A stretch of DNA of 64,000 nt from positions 1 through 64,000 of the forward strand of contig CACZLZ010000006.1 of NCBI GenBank assembly GCA_902782145.1, in the 5' to 3' direction. Of the stretch, positions 26,599 to 36,475 are shown in pieces. Below the pieces are notes generated by a model. That model made no database searches, had not been told where the DNA came from, and saw only the letters and a list, made by a program, of their open reading frames with translations. This DNA comes from an uncultured Aeromonadales bacterium. GTDB taxonomy: Bacteria; Pseudomonadota; Gammaproteobacteria; Enterobacterales; Succinivibrionaceae. How positions within the stretch are numbered: position 1 is the first letter of the stretch; every line of letters begins with the position of its first letter. Both the position numbers and the translations under genes were made by a program.

Positions 26599-28707
26599 AT
26601 GAAATTACATTTATCAAAAATCGGCCTACTGGTAGGCATGGCAACTCTGGCTGGTGCATCTTTCCCTGCCGACGCTGCCAAACTTCAGAATGTCAAGGTC
26701 AACACCCTGCGCGCAGGCCAGACCGCCATTGAGTTCCAGTTTGACGGAGCTGTCCCTTCCTACACTGACGTGCTGAAGTACCGTCCCAATTATCTGCTTC
26801 TGAATGTCGCCGACTCTGAGAACGGCCTGACCAGCAACAACGTTCCCGTGAACCGCGGTGCGGTCCGTGACGTTACCCTGGTGAACTCCGGCGCCAACCT
26901 CCAGATGAGGGTGGGCCTGAATGATCTGGTTCCCTACAAGGTCACCCAGAAGGGCAACTCCCTGGTGGTGAATCTGGGCCAGAACGGTCAGACCATGGCA
27001 GCCCGGGCCAACTCCGGCGCCTCCTCTGCCGCAGCCATCAATACCATCAACAATGTTGACTTCAAGAAGCTGGACGGCACCACCGGCAAGGTGGTCATCT
27101 CCCTGGACAACAACTCCGCCGCTGTGGATGTGTCTCCCCGGGGCAATGCGGTCCAGATCCGCTTCAACGCCACCTCTGTGAGTTCCGACCAGCTGCAGTC
27201 CTATGACGTCAGCGATTTCGGCACAGTGGTAAAGGGCATTGCTGTCTCCCGCCGGGGCAACAATGCCGTGGTTGACATTGCCTGTAACAGCATGGTTGAG
27301 GTCCGCCATGATCAGAAGGGCAATAACCTCGAGGTTGTGATCAGCAAGAAGAAGGAGCCCCGCCAGGAGCTTCCCAAGTACAACGGCAAGCCCATCTCCC
27401 TGAACTTCCAGGATGTGCCGGTCAGAACTGTTCTGCAGTTGATTGCTGACTTCAACAACTTCAACCTGGTCACCACCGACACTGTCAAGGGCAACATCAC
27501 CATCCGCCTGGACAGCGTGCCCTGGGAACAGGCCCTGGAGACCATCCTCCGGGTGAAGGGTCTGGACAAGCGCCTGGACGGCAACATCCTCCTGGTGGCC
27601 CAGGCCAAGGAACTGGCTGATCTTGAGCAGCAGAAGCTGGAAGGCAAGAAGAAGGTTGAGGAGCTGGCACCCCTGGTTCAGGAGTACATCCAGATCAACT
27701 ATGCCAAGGCTTCTGACATCGCCAACCTCCTGGGCACCAGCAAGAACGACGCTAACACCGTCAACAACTCCATCCTGTCCCCCAGAGGCTCCGTCTCCAT
27801 TGACGCCAGAACCAACACCCTCATCGTGAAGGACACCTCCGAGTCCATCGATCAGATCATGGAACTGGTTAAGAAGCTGGATATCCCTGTGAAGCAGGTG
27901 TCCATTGAGGCCCGTATCGTCACCATCGATGAGAACGTGACAGATGAACTGGGCGTCAACTGGTCTTTCGCTAAGGCCCAGCACAACAGCTTCCAGAAGG
28001 CCTTCCCCCTGGGTTCCAGCACCCTGCTTGATCCTTACGGCATGTCCGCAGACAGCGGCAGCGGCTCTGACAGCCAGCATTCTCTGGAACTTGATGCCGG
28101 TGACGTGAATCACGGTCACTTCATGAGTCAGACCGCCTTCAACACCACCACCCAGGGCTTCGGCATCTCCATCGGCAAGATCTGGGACAACGTCCTGGTT
28201 GACATGTACCTGTCAGCTCTGGAGTCCGAGACCAAGGCCGAGGTCATCGCCAGCCCCCGGGTCACCACCGCCAACCAGAAGCAGGCCCTGATCGAACAAG
28301 GTACCATGTTCCCCACTGAGGTCTCCACCTCCTCCGGCGCCACTTCTGTTGAATGGCAGAAGGCAGTGCTGAGCCTGAACGTCACTCCCCAGATCACCCC
28401 TGACAACCGGATCATTCTGGATCTGAAGGTGACTCAGGACACCCTGGGTGACACGGTCCAGACCGGTACCGGCTCTGCTCAGGCCATCAACACCCAGCAG
28501 GTCACCACTCAGGTCCTGGTGGAGAACGGTGAGACCATCGTTCTGGGCGGTATCTACCAGCAGAACATCACCAAGACTGTCACCAAGGTTCCTCTCCTGG
28601 GCGACATTCCCTTCTTGGGTGCTCTGTTCCGCTACACCAGCGACAAGAACACCAAGCGTGAACTGCTGATCTTTGTTACCCCGAAGATCATTGTGGACAA
28701 GCAGTAA
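26599..28707 (+). CDS. pilQ: Type IV pilus outer-membrane secretin PilQ
   Basis: 702 residues from the ATG at 26599, which follows GGCAGGAAA and starts the signal peptide; an in-frame TTG five codons earlier is less likely. In order: signal peptide (1-27), two AMIN domains (about 30-250) that bind peptidoglycan, a secretin N0/STN domain (about 265-345, ISLNFQDVPVRTVLQLIADF), an N1 domain (about 360-445, EYIQINYAKASDIANLL) and the secretin pore (about 450-700) with VEARIV-like IEARIVTIDENVTDELGVNW and VPLLGDIPFLGALF. It is the gated pore for the pilus and, in relatives, for DNA uptake. Confidence 0.96.
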   Translation: MKLHLSKIGLLVGMATLAGASFPADAAKLQNVKVNTLRAGQTAIEFQFDGAVPSYTDVLKYRPNYLLLNVADSENGLTSNNVPVNRGAVRDVTLVNSGANLQMRVGLNDLVPYKVTQKGNSLVVNLGQNGQTMAARANSGASSAAAINTINNVDFKKLDGTTGKVVISLDNNSAAVDVSPRGNAVQIRFNATSVSSDQLQSYDVSDFGTVVKGIAVSRRGNNAVVDIACNSMVEVRHDQKGNNLEVVISKKKEPRQELPKYNGKPISLNFQDVPVRTVLQLIADFNNFNLVTTDTVKGNITIRLDSVPWEQALETILRVKGLDKRLDGNILLVAQAKELADLEQQKLEGKKKVEELAPLVQEYIQINYAKASDIANLLGTSKNDANTVNNSILSPRGSVSIDARTNTLIVKDTSESIDQIMELVKKLDIPVKQVSIEARIVTIDENVTDELGVNWSFAKAQHNSFQKAFPLGSSTLLDPYGMSADSGSGSDSQHSLELDAGDVNHGHFMSQTAFNTTTQGFGISIGKIWDNVLVDMYLSALESETKAEVIASPRVTTANQKQALIEQGTMFPTEVSTSSGATSVEWQKAVLSLNVTPQITPDNRIILDLKVTQDTLGDTVQTGTGSAQAINTQQVTTQVLVENGETIVLGGIYQQNITKTVTKVPLLGDIPFLGALFRYTSDKNTKRELLIFVTPKIIVDKQ

Positions 28708-28734
28708 CATTCGCTCTTAAGTCTTAAATCTTCC

Positions 28735-28760
28735 AGGCCGGTCATATGACCGGCCTTTTC
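28735..28760 (+). terminator. Rho-independent terminator after pilQ
   Basis: A perfect palindrome AGGCCGGTCAT/ATGACCGGCCT (28735-28756), followed by TTTTCC. It separates the pil operon from aroK. Confidence 0.75.
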
Positions 28761-28958
28761 CATTTTCGGATCCGGCCCGGGGCCGGTTGCCTGCGCTCCG
28801 GGTGCACTTCACACTGATAAATGGTAGAATTAACTGCTGTATTCTGTCTTCTGTGTCCCCGGAGGTTTGTTTCCGTGGCGGGGCAAAGGACAGGGTGCCG
28901 GGTTTTATTTAGGCCTGATCCCCCGGGATCAGGAGTTGTTTTTTTTATTGTCTGCCAC

Positions 28959-29492
28959 ATGCACATGATCGGTGACGAGAGCATCTTCCTTGTGGGTCCC
29001 ATGGGGGCCGGCAAGAGCACTGTGGGACGGCTGCTGTCCAGCATGCTGGGCCGGGAGTTCATCGACTCCGACGCGGAGATCGTCCGCCGGGCCGGCATGG
29101 ACATTCCAGGGATCTTCGCCCAGCGGGGCGAGGAGGGGTTCCGGGAACTGGAGGCGGAGATCCTTGCGGATCTCACCTCCCGCCGGGGACTGGTGCTGGC
29201 CACCGGGGGCGGGGCGGTGAAGCGGCCGGAGAACCGGCAGTGCCTCATGAACCGGGGCCGGTCCTTTTATCTTCTGGCCACCCCGGAGGTCCAGTTTGCC
29301 CGCACCCGGGGGGACAGCCAGCGTCCGCTGCTCCGGAATGATGATCCCCTGGGGACGCTCCGCCGGCTGTTTGCTGAGCGGGATCCCCTGTACCGGGAGG
29401 CTGCCGGGGACGTGGTGGACACTTCAGGGCTCTCTCCCCGGCAGGTGGCTGAGAGCATTGTGGGTTTGCTTACCGTAAGGAAAGAGTCTTGA
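28959..29492 (+). CDS. aroK: Shikimate kinase
   Basis: 177 residues from the ATG at 28959; Met3 (28965) is an alternative and neither has a good ribosome binding site. It phosphorylates shikimate. The Walker A loop is GPMGAGKSTVG, substrate residues are in FIDSDAEI and GGGAVKRPENR, and the lid Arg in DSQRPLL. It overlaps the aroB start (TTG within the stop). The order pilMNOPQ-aroK-aroB-damX-dam-rpe-gph is the common gammaproteobacterial superoperon. Confidence 0.94.
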   Translation: MHMIGDESIFLVGPMGAGKSTVGRLLSSMLGREFIDSDAEIVRRAGMDIPGIFAQRGEEGFRELEAEILADLTSRRGLVLATGGGAVKRPENRQCLMNRGRSFYLLATPEVQFARTRGDSQRPLLRNDDPLGTLRRLFAERDPLYREAAGDVVDTSGLSPRQVAESIVGLLTVRKES

Positions 29493-30571
29493 ACAAGCTT
29501 ACTGTGGATCTGGGGGAGCGGAGCTACGACATCATGATCGGCTCCGGTCTTCTCCGGGATCCGGCGATCTTCCGCCGCGTGATCCGCTGTCCACATGTGA
29601 TGGTGGTGACCAATGACACTGTGGCGCCCCTGTATCTCGAAACCGTCCGGGAGACCCTCAGCTCCTTCTGCACTGTGGAAACCTGTGTGCTGAAGGACGG
29701 GGAGGTCTACAAGACCATGGATTCCTTCGGCCAGGTGATCACTGCCATGCTGTCCCGCCGCATGGGCCGGGACAGCACGGTGCTGGCCCTGGGAGGGGGC
29801 GTGGTGGGGGACATTGCGGGCTTTGCCGCTTCCGCCTGCCAGCGGGGCGTGGATTTTGTCCAGGTTCCCACCACCCTCCTGGCCCAGGTGGACTCCTCCG
29901 TGGGGGGCAAGACTGGGGTGAACCATCCCCTGGGGAAGAACCTCATCGGCGCCTTTTACCAGCCCCGTGGAGTGATCATTGATCTTTCCTGCCTGGCCAC
30001 CCTGCCGCGCCGTGAACTTTCCGCCGGCATGGCCGAGGTGATCAAGTACGGGATCATCTGGGATGCGGACTTCTTCCGGGAGCTGGAGGATCGCATGCCT
30101 GATCTCATGGCCCTGGACATGGATCTCATGGCCCATGCCGTATCCCGGTGCTGTGCCATCAAGGCCGAGGTGGTGCGCCAGGATGAGCGGGAGGGCGGGA
30201 TCCGCGCCCTTTTGAACCTGGGCCACACCTTCGGACATGCCATGGAGAACTTTGCCGGTTACGGCGTCTGGCTCCACGGGGAGGCCGTGGCCGCCGGCAC
30301 GGTGATGGCCGCCACCCTGGCCTGCAGCCGGGGGCTCCTGGGTGCGGATGAACTCTCCCGGATCACTGCCCTCATGGTGCAGGCCGGGCTGCCGGTGACG
30401 CCTCCTGAGGGCATGACTGCCGCCGACTTCCTGGAGCTGATGAAACTGGACAAGAAGGTCCGCCAGGGTGTGGTGCGCTATGTGCTGCCCCGGGGGATCG
30501 GATCTGCCGCCGTGTTCGCTGATGTGACCCCTGAGGAGGTTGTCATGACCCTGGGACGGGTGCGGGGATGA
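29489..30571 (+). CDS. aroB: 3-dehydroquinate synthase
   Basis: 360 residues, normal length, starting with TTG that overlaps the aroK stop and is preceded by AAGGAAAG. It closes DAHP to 3-dehydroquinate, using NAD and zinc. The NAD site is ALGGGVVGDIAGFAAS, the zinc ligands are in GMAEVIKYGII (Glu), NLGHTFGHAMEN (His) and HGEAVAAG (His). Its product is the substrate of AroQ at 4.2 kb. It overlaps damX by 4 bases (ATGA). Confidence 0.97.
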   Translation: MNKLTVDLGERSYDIMIGSGLLRDPAIFRRVIRCPHVMVVTNDTVAPLYLETVRETLSSFCTVETCVLKDGEVYKTMDSFGQVITAMLSRRMGRDSTVLALGGGVVGDIAGFAASACQRGVDFVQVPTTLLAQVDSSVGGKTGVNHPLGKNLIGAFYQPRGVIIDLSCLATLPRRELSAGMAEVIKYGIIWDADFFRELEDRMPDLMALDMDLMAHAVSRCCAIKAEVVRQDEREGGIRALLNLGHTFGHAMENFAGYGVWLHGEAVAAGTVMAATLACSRGLLGADELSRITALMVQAGLPVTPPEGMTAADFLELMKLDKKVRQGVVRYVLPRGIGSAAVFADVTPEEVVMTLGRVRG

Positions 30572-32475
30572 GCGAGATCAAGCTACTGCCCTCCCAGAGT
30601 GAGCTCATAGGGCAGATTGAACGGGTGATCACGGCCAGACCCAGCTTCGTGGTGCTTAATGGCGAGGAAGGCAGTGGCAAGACCTTCCTCTCTCACTATC
30701 TGGCGGCCAACGGGGTCAGTCCCGAGAAGAACTACCGCACGGTGATCTTCCGTAGCAATCCCGATTCCACCGCGGCGGATGTCCGGGACTGCTTCATCAA
30801 GAGCATGTTCAATGCGGACATCTTTGACAAGAACGACGATCTCTCCGAGACCGCCAGGATGTTCGAGATCAGCCAGAAGAACTTCCTGCTGATCGTGGAT
30901 GCGGTGGACTACTACGATCAGGACTTCCTGAACGAGCTTTACCGCTTTTATCTGAACTACGGCAAGCTTCTGGACTTGTCCGTGGTGGTGACCACCAGCC
31001 ACCTGCTGGTGGATCTGATCACCCCACCTGACGGGGGGCGGCCGGATGTGTTTGAGGTGACCATCAGCTGCCTGAGCCCCGGGGAGAAGATCTCCCTGTT
31101 GAAGACCCTTATCGGCCGCAAGGTGGTGTCGGAGCGTCTTAGGGACATCTCCTTTGAGGAGCTGGCGGATGACTGCGGCTCCCAGCCCAACCAGATTGTG
31201 GAATTCGCCGAGAGGTTTGTGATGAACACCTTCAGCGGATCTGCCGAGGGTGTCTACCGCAGTGAAGCGGAGTCAATAGTGCCTAATGAAGACGGAGCAC
31301 AGTTAAAAATGAACAAGGCTATATCCAACCCCAAAGGCCCGGGCAAGGCGGTGGTTATCTGCGTTGCCGTTATCCTGACCATCGCACTGGTGGGGGTCAG
31401 CTCCCTGCTGCTGAAGCAGATGCCGGCTCCCGGGGACCAGGATGAGGTTCTGGTGACCGTCCACACGGATCTGAACGATCCTGCCCGTCCCCGTCCCCAG
31501 GGGACCGACCGTGATCAGCAGACGGTGGTGAACAGCATGATCGCCGGGGAAGGCGACAGCCACGTCACTGGCGGGGAGTTTGACGACGGTGGCGATGATG
31601 TCTTCGGTGGCAATATCTCCGACGAGGCCCTGAAGCCTGCCGGGGATGATGATGACAATGGCTCTGAGCAGACCGCCTCCGCCGGCGAGGGCCCCGCCGC
31701 CCCGGACAGCACGGTCTCCGCCCCGGATCAGACCGCCGAGGTGAGCCCTCCGGTGACAACGCCCAGTGCCCCGAAGGCCACTGACAAGCCTGACACTGCC
31801 ACCGCTGCCTCCGGAAAGGAGCAGCAGGCACCCGCCCCGGCAGCCCAGGACACCGCCGGCAGGACTGAGACCGCAGGGGTCACGAAGCCCGCCGACAAGG
31901 GGGAGACCACCGCTGCCGCCGCCGGCAAGAACGGATCTGAGGCTCCCGCCTCCCAGGCTACCAAGCCCCAGACTCAGACTGCAACTGCTGCCAAGGACAA
32001 CCGTCCTGCCCAGCAGCAGGCCGGAAAGGACAGCACAGCCAAACCGGTGACCGCCGGCGGCCGGGATCAGAATGCCGGAAAGAACAACGGCGCCGCCACG
32101 GCTCAGAGCACCGCAGCGCCAGCCGCTCAGGGCACCACCCGGAGCACATCCCGGAACCAGACCCAGACCGCCGCCAAGGCCGGCGAGGTGCGGCCTTTTG
32201 TGGATGACAAAGCCGCCCGGCAGGCTCCCGGCAAAACTGCCGCCACCGGGAACTTTGTGGTGCAGGTGGCCTGCAACTCCAAGATCACGGATCTCCAGGA
32301 TCGGAAGCGGAAACTGGGGGACAGCGCCTTCATCTATGAGCGCAAGCATGCCCTGAAGTATGTGCTGGCTGTGGGCTACTATGCCACCCGCCAGGAGGCC
32401 CAGGCCGCTGCCAGGAAGATCGGCAACGGGGCGTTCGTCAAGTCGGCGGACGCTGTCAGCAAGGAAAGGAACTGA
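30568..32475 (+). CDS. damX: Cell-division protein DamX (AAA ATPase, membrane helix and SPOR domain)
   Basis: 635 residues. The N-terminal AAA domain has a Walker A loop GEEGSGKTFLSHYL (about 29-42) and Walker B-like FLLIVDAVDYYD. One membrane helix follows at about 265-285 (VVICVAVILTIALVG), then a roughly 270-residue Pro/Ala/Thr-rich periplasmic linker and a SPOR domain (about 560-630, NFVVQVACNSKITDL, YVLAVGYYATRQEA) that binds denuded septal glycan. E. coli DamX is shorter (about 430) because its linker is shorter. It recruits to the division septum. It overlaps aroB by 4 bases and dam follows after 9. Confidence 0.93.
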   Translation: MSEIKLLPSQSELIGQIERVITARPSFVVLNGEEGSGKTFLSHYLAANGVSPEKNYRTVIFRSNPDSTAADVRDCFIKSMFNADIFDKNDDLSETARMFEISQKNFLLIVDAVDYYDQDFLNELYRFYLNYGKLLDLSVVVTTSHLLVDLITPPDGGRPDVFEVTISCLSPGEKISLLKTLIGRKVVSERLRDISFEELADDCGSQPNQIVEFAERFVMNTFSGSAEGVYRSEAESIVPNEDGAQLKMNKAISNPKGPGKAVVICVAVILTIALVGVSSLLLKQMPAPGDQDEVLVTVHTDLNDPARPRPQGTDRDQQTVVNSMIAGEGDSHVTGGEFDDGGDDVFGGNISDEALKPAGDDDDNGSEQTASAGEGPAAPDSTVSAPDQTAEVSPPVTTPSAPKATDKPDTATAASGKEQQAPAPAAQDTAGRTETAGVTKPADKGETTAAAAGKNGSEAPASQATKPQTQTATAAKDNRPAQQQAGKDSTAKPVTAGGRDQNAGKNNGAATAQSTAAPAAQGTTRSTSRNQTQTAAKAGEVRPFVDDKAARQAPGKTAATGNFVVQVACNSKITDLQDRKRKLGDSAFIYERKHALKYVLAVGYYATRQEAQAAARKIGNGAFVKSADAVSKERN

Positions 32476-32484
32476 GGGAAGGAC

Positions 32485-33372
32485 GTGGCGTACAGATATC
32501 CCATACTGAAGTGGGCCGGGGGCAAGAGTGCCATCCTGGAGTCTCTGCAGGATTATTTTGGTCCGGGTGAGGTGTTTGTGGAGCCCTTTGTGGGCTCAGG
32601 TGTGGTGTTCCTGAACTGCGACTACCCCCACTATATCCTGGCCGACGGCAATGAGGATCTCATCAACACCTATCTTTTGGTGAAGGAGCAGCCGGAGGAG
32701 CTGATTGGGGAACTGGCCAAGATCTGGAAGGAGGAGCTACGCTGCAAGGAGTTCTATCTGGATCTCCGGGCGGAGTTCAACCAGGATCCCGGGGCCAAGT
32801 CACTGCGCCGCAGTGCCATCTTCCTTTATATGAACCATGCGGGTTTCCACGGCCTGTGCCGTTACAACGCCAGCGGTCTGTTCAATGTGCCCTTTGGTCC
32901 CGTGAAGCAGATCCTGCCCCCCTTTCCGGACGATAAGATCCGGATCTTTTCCTCTTGTCTCCAGAGGGCGGAGATCTACTGCCAGGACTTTGCCGCCACT
33001 TTTGCCATGGCCGGTGATCACAGCGTGATCTACTGCGATCCCCCCTATGCCCCCCTGACAGACACCACCTTTGACAAATATGACAAGGACGGTTTCTCCC
33101 TGGGAGATCAGATGCGCCTCCATGACGTGGTGGTGGATCATGTCCGGAAGCACCAGGATGTGAGCGTCTACATCAGCAACCACTCCACTGACTTCACCGA
33201 GCACCTGTACCGGGACGCCGACAGCGTGGATTATCTGATGGTCCGCCGGCGCATTGCCCGGGCGGCGGATGAGCGGAAGGATGTCCGGGAACTGGTGGCC
33301 ACCTACACCAGCGCCGTGCAGAAGGAACGGACTCCCGTGTCCGCAGTCCGGATGCGGGTGGGAGCCGGTTAA
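32485..33372 (+). CDS. dam: DNA adenine methyltransferase
   Basis: 295 residues from a GTG preceded by GAGGGAAGG. It methylates adenine N6, in this family in GATC. The AdoMet motifs are [11 protein letters not shown] and [12 protein letters not shown], and the catalytic motif is YCDPPYAPL, alpha-class order. Dam supports mismatch repair and replication timing. About 25 residues longer than the E. coli enzyme; the extra length is a C-terminal tail whose coding DNA is partly duplicated downstream. Confidence 0.95.
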   Translation: MAYRYPILKWAGGKSAILESLQDYFGPGEVFVEPFVGSGVVFLNCDYPHYILADGNEDLINTYLLVKEQPEELIGELAKIWKEELRCKEFYLDLRAEFNQDPGAKSLRRSAIFLYMNHAGFHGLCRYNASGLFNVPFGPVKQILPPFPDDKIRIFSSCLQRAEIYCQDFAATFAMAGDHSVIYCDPPYAPLTDTTFDKYDKDGFSLGDQMRLHDVVVDHVRKHQDVSVYISNHSTDFTEHLYRDADSVDYLMVRRRIARAADERKDVRELVATYTSAVQKERTPVSAVRMRVGAG

Positions 33373-33429
33373 AAGGTACCTTATGTTATTTTCACAATTT
33401 ATCCGCCGTCCGGATGCGGGTGGGAGCCG
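33347..33429 (+). repeat. 21-bp direct repeat overlapping the dam 3' end, 62 bp apart
   Basis: A 21-base string is perfectly repeated at 33347-33367 (last codons and stop of dam) and 33409-33429 (just before rpe). With near matches on the left side (CCGCAGT and CCGCCGT) the duplicated unit is about 27 bases. The second copy supplies the GGGAG ribosome binding site of rpe. Confidence 0.9.
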
Positions 33430-33433
33430 TGGC

Positions 33434-34120
33434 ATGAGAAGCACTTCCCTGATAGCGCCTTCAATCCTGTCGGCAGACTTCTGCCGCCTGGGGGAGGAGG
33501 TGGACAGCGTTCTGGCCGCCGGCGCAGACATGATCCACTTTGACGTTATGGACAACCACTATGTGCCCAATCTCACCGTGGGTCCCCAGATCTGCCGGGC
33601 AGTGACCTCCCGGATCAGCGCTCCCGTGGATGTCCATCTCATGACGGAGCCGGCGGAAAGCCTGGTGCCCGCCTTTGCCGAGGCGGGGGCTGCCTGGATC
33701 TCCTTCCATTTTGAGGCCTCCCGGCATCCGGATCGGACTCTGCAGCTGATCCGGAGCCTGGGCGTCAAGGCCGGGATCGCACTGAACCCGGCCACCCCCC
33801 TGGGATGCCTGGAGCACATCATGGATCGGCTGGACATGATCCTGATCATGTCGGTGAACCCCGGCTTCGGGGGGCAGCAGTTCATTCCTGAGGCCCTGAA
33901 CAAACTCACCCGGGTGCGCCGGATGATTGATGAGGGTGGTTATCCGATCCGCCTGGAGGTGGACGGCGGGGTCAAGATCCAGAACATCGGCGCCATTGCC
34001 GCCGCCGGGGCCGACACCTTTGTGGCCGGATCTGCCATTTTCGGCGCCCCCTCCTATGGGGAGGTCATAAGCGCCATGCGCAGTGAACTGGAGAAGAGTG
34101 TTGGCTGCCCGGAAAACTGA
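33434..34120 (+). CDS. rpe: Ribulose-phosphate 3-epimerase
   Basis: 228 residues from the ATG at 33434, where similarity starts ([19 protein letters not shown]); the frame is open upstream into dam but that part is a shadow. A TIM barrel that interconverts ribulose- and xylulose-5-phosphate. Metal and catalytic residues lie in [30 protein letters not shown] and EVDGGV. gph starts inside its 3' end. Confidence 0.96.
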   Translation: MRSTSLIAPSILSADFCRLGEEVDSVLAAGADMIHFDVMDNHYVPNLTVGPQICRAVTSRISAPVDVHLMTEPAESLVPAFAEAGAAWISFHFEASRHPDRTLQLIRSLGVKAGIALNPATPLGCLEHIMDRLDMILIMSVNPGFGGQQFIPEALNKLTRVRRMIDEGGYPIRLEVDGGVKIQNIGAIAAAGADTFVAGSAIFGAPSYGEVISAMRSELEKSVGCPEN

Positions 34121-34784
34121 TCTGGCTGTCTTTGATCTGGACGGCACCCTGGCCGCCACAGCGCCCCAGATCGCACTGGCGGTGCAGTCCGCCATGCGCC
34201 TTGCCGGCCTCAGCGCTCCTACCCAGGAGGAGATCTGCCATTATATCGGCAACGGCGCTGCGGTCCTGGTGAAGCGGGCCATGGTGAACCGCATTGACTA
34301 CCGGGAGGAGGAGATTGATCCCGGGATCTTTGCCCGGGTCACCGAACTCTACCGTCAGGAGTACCTGAAGGGTCTCGACCGGAACTTCACTCTCTATCCC
34401 GGAGTGCCGGAGATCCTGGCGCTTCTGAAAAGGGAGGGGCTGAAGCTGGCCTTGGCCACCAACAAGCCCGACTACTGCCTTGCACCCTGGCTGGCCGCCG
34501 CGGGCCTCACCGGGGTCTTTGACTTTGCATTGGGCAGCGGGGTGCTCCCCGTGGTCAAGCCGGATCCCGGGATCCTGCTTCATGTCTGCGGGAAACTGGA
34601 TGTTCCGGTTGCCCGATCGGTGATGGTGGGAGACTCGGGCAATGACATTCTGGCTGCTAAAGCCTGCGGTATGCGCAGTGTGGGCATGACCTACGGCTAC
34701 TGTTACACCCGGCCCCTCAAGGAGTTTGAACCGGACTTCCTGCTGGATGACTTCCGGGATCTCCCGGGGATCCTGCTGGCCTGA
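34098..34784 (+). CDS. gph: Phosphoglycolate phosphatase
   Basis: 228 residues from GTG 34098; GTG 34083 and TTG 34101 are in-frame alternatives, the last having the best spacing from GGAGAAG. A HAD hydrolase that clears 2-phosphoglycolate, for example from DNA repair. Motif I is FDLDGTL, motif II ATNKPD, the motif III Lys is in VVKPDPG and motif IV is [15 protein letters not shown]. It overlaps rpe. In E. coli trpS would follow; here the operon ends. Confidence 0.93.
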   Translation: MLAARKTDLAVFDLDGTLAATAPQIALAVQSAMRLAGLSAPTQEEICHYIGNGAAVLVKRAMVNRIDYREEEIDPGIFARVTELYRQEYLKGLDRNFTLYPGVPEILALLKREGLKLALATNKPDYCLAPWLAAAGLTGVFDFALGSGVLPVVKPDPGILLHVCGKLDVPVARSVMVGDSGNDILAAKACGMRSVGMTYGYCYTRPLKEFEPDFLLDDFRDLPGILLA

Positions 34785-34850
34785 TCTGCTCTCCGGTGGC
34801 AGAGCTCCGTCCTGCTGGCCTGATCGGCACTTCCTGTGGCAGTGCCCCGT
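34772..34850 (+). repeat. Imperfect ~39-bp tandem duplication spanning the gph stop
   Basis: 34772-34810 and 34811-34850 both begin with CCTGCTGGCCTGATC and share GTGGCAG and CCCGT later. The gph stop codon (TGA) lies in the first copy. Confidence 0.8.
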
Positions 34851-35119
34851 CCAGCATGCCCCGTGGCAGGCTTCAGGAACTCCCGCAGCCACACCGGGTG
34901 CAGCCGGAGAAGCCTTTTCCGGATCATAGGGATCATCCGGATCAAGCGTCAGTTTCCTTCCTGCAGTAAGTTCCTCCCTCAGCCCCTTTCCCAATAAAAA
35001 TCCCCGGTTTCCCGGGGATCATCTCATAAACTCTTATCGTGTCCAGGCTGCTGTCCTGGCGGGCGGTGCTGCCCGTTCAGCCCGGGAGCCTTCCCGGGAC
35101 CTTCCCGTGAACAGCGCTC
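34785..35119. other. Intergenic region where gph and argD converge
   Basis: Contains the tail duplication of gph (to 34850) and the argD terminator at 34993-35019. No gene is seen. Confidence 0.5.
34993..35019 (-). terminator. Rho-independent terminator after argD
   Basis: On the minus strand the stem ATCCCCGG/CCGGGGAT (35012-35019 with 35000-35007) is followed by TTTTTATT. It lies about 100 bases beyond the argD stop. Confidence 0.75.
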
Positions 35120-36331
35120 TCAGCTCCTGCCGGTGAACTCACGCACCGCCTCTTCCAGCAGATCCAGACCCGCATTCATCTCCTCATCGGTGATGTTCAG
35201 GGCCGGTGCCAGACGCAGCACGTTCTTCCCGGCCACCAGCACCAGGAGGCGCTTGGCGGCGCAGAGCTTCAGGAGTTCCCCGGATCTGCCCTGGTACTTA
35301 TCGGCCAGGACGGCCCCCACCAGAAGTCCCCGCCCCCGGATCTGGCTGAAGCAGCCGGTGTCCTCTGCAATCTTCTGCAGCCGGGCAAAGAACTTCCCGC
35401 TCCGCTCCTTTACTCCCTGGAGGAACTCCGGCTTCTCAATGATGCTCATCACCTTGTCGGCCACGGCGCAGGCCAGGGCGTTGCCGCCGAAGGTGGTGCC
35501 GTGGACGCCAGGGGTGAACACCCGGGCCACTTCATTGGTGGCCAGCACGGCCCCGATGGGGAAGCCGCCGCCCAGACCCTTGGCGGTGGTGAGGATATCC
35601 GGGGTCACCCCACAGCCCATATAGGCGAACAGATCCCCGGTGCGGCCGCAGCCGGTCTGCACCTCGTCGAAGATCAGAAGGGCGTGGTTCTCATCGCACA
35701 GTTTACGCACCTCCCGGAGGAACTCCGGATCCCCGGGGATGATGCCTCCCTCCCCCTGGATGGGCTCCAGGACCACGGCGCAGGTCTTCTCGGAGATGGC
35801 CTCCCGGAAGGCTTCAATGTCATTGTAGGGCCGGTGGATGATGGCGGTGGGCTTGGGGCCGAAGCCGTCGGAGTAGTGATCCTGTCCGCCCACGCTTACG
35901 GTGAACAGGGTCCGGCCGTGGAAGGACTGGACGGCGGCCAGGATCTCGTTCTTGTCCTCACCGTAGTTGTCCAGGGCATACCGGCGGGCCAGCTTGAAGG
36001 CCGCCTCATTGGCTTCGGCGCCGGAGTTGCAAAAGAAGGCCCGGTCGGCAAAGGTGGCCTCCACCAGACGTTTGGCCAGGGAGATCACCGGCTCGTTGGT
36101 CATGAGGTTGCTCACGTGCCAGAGCTTGCCGCCCTGCTCCCGGAGGGTCTCCACCACTTCCGGGTAGCAGTGGCCCAGGCTGTTCACGGCTATGCCGCCG
36201 GAGAGATCCAGGTATTCCCTTCCCTCCTGATCCCACAGCCGGGAGCCCTGTCCCCGGACGGGAATGAATCCCGGGGGTGTGAACAGGGGAAAGTAGTACT
36301 GGTCAAACATGTCTCTGGTTATGTTGCTCAT
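35120..36331 (-). CDS. argD: Acetylornithine/succinyldiaminopimelate aminotransferase
   Basis: 403 residues from the ATG at 36331, which has GAGG at good spacing; an ATG three codons earlier lies right on that site. A class III PLP aminotransferase of arginine and lysine synthesis. The PLP lysine is in TTAKGLGGGFPIGA, with DEVQTGCGRTG and FCNSGAEANEAAFKLAR upstream, and HGTTFGGNALAC downstream. The N-terminus resembles ArgD (FIPVRGQGSRLWD), but AstC-type activity cannot be excluded from sequence alone. Neighbouring crp on the same strand repeats the E. coli order crp...argD; a terminator follows crp. Confidence 0.94.
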   Translation of the reverse strand: MSNITRDMFDQYYFPLFTPPGFIPVRGQGSRLWDQEGREYLDLSGGIAVNSLGHCYPEVVETLREQGGKLWHVSNLMTNEPVISLAKRLVEATFADRAFFCNSGAEANEAAFKLARRYALDNYGEDKNEILAAVQSFHGRTLFTVSVGGQDHYSDGFGPKPTAIIHRPYNDIEAFREAISEKTCAVVLEPIQGEGGIIPGDPEFLREVRKLCDENHALLIFDEVQTGCGRTGDLFAYMGCGVTPDILTTAKGLGGGFPIGAVLATNEVARVFTPGVHGTTFGGNALACAVADKVMSIIEKPEFLQGVKERSGKFFARLQKIAEDTGCFSQIRGRGLLVGAVLADKYQGRSGELLKLCAAKRLLVLVAGKNVLRLAPALNITDEEMNAGLDLLEEAVREFTGRS

Positions 36332-36420
36332 CTTTACCATCCTCAGTGAATGATTATGCAGTAATTATGAATTGTTATTCAGCTGAATGCAAGGGGTGTG
36401 CCGGATCCCTCCGGCGGCTC

Positions 36421-36455
36421 AAAAGAAAAAGGCACATGATGCTGTCATGTGCCTT
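36421..36455 (-). terminator. Rho-independent terminator after crp
   Basis: On the minus strand AAGGCACATGA/TCATGTGCCTT (11 bp, 5-base loop) is followed by TTTTTCTTTT. It lies 20 bases after the crp stop. Confidence 0.9.
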
Positions 36456-36475
36456 CCGGTGGTTGCCGGCAGAAG

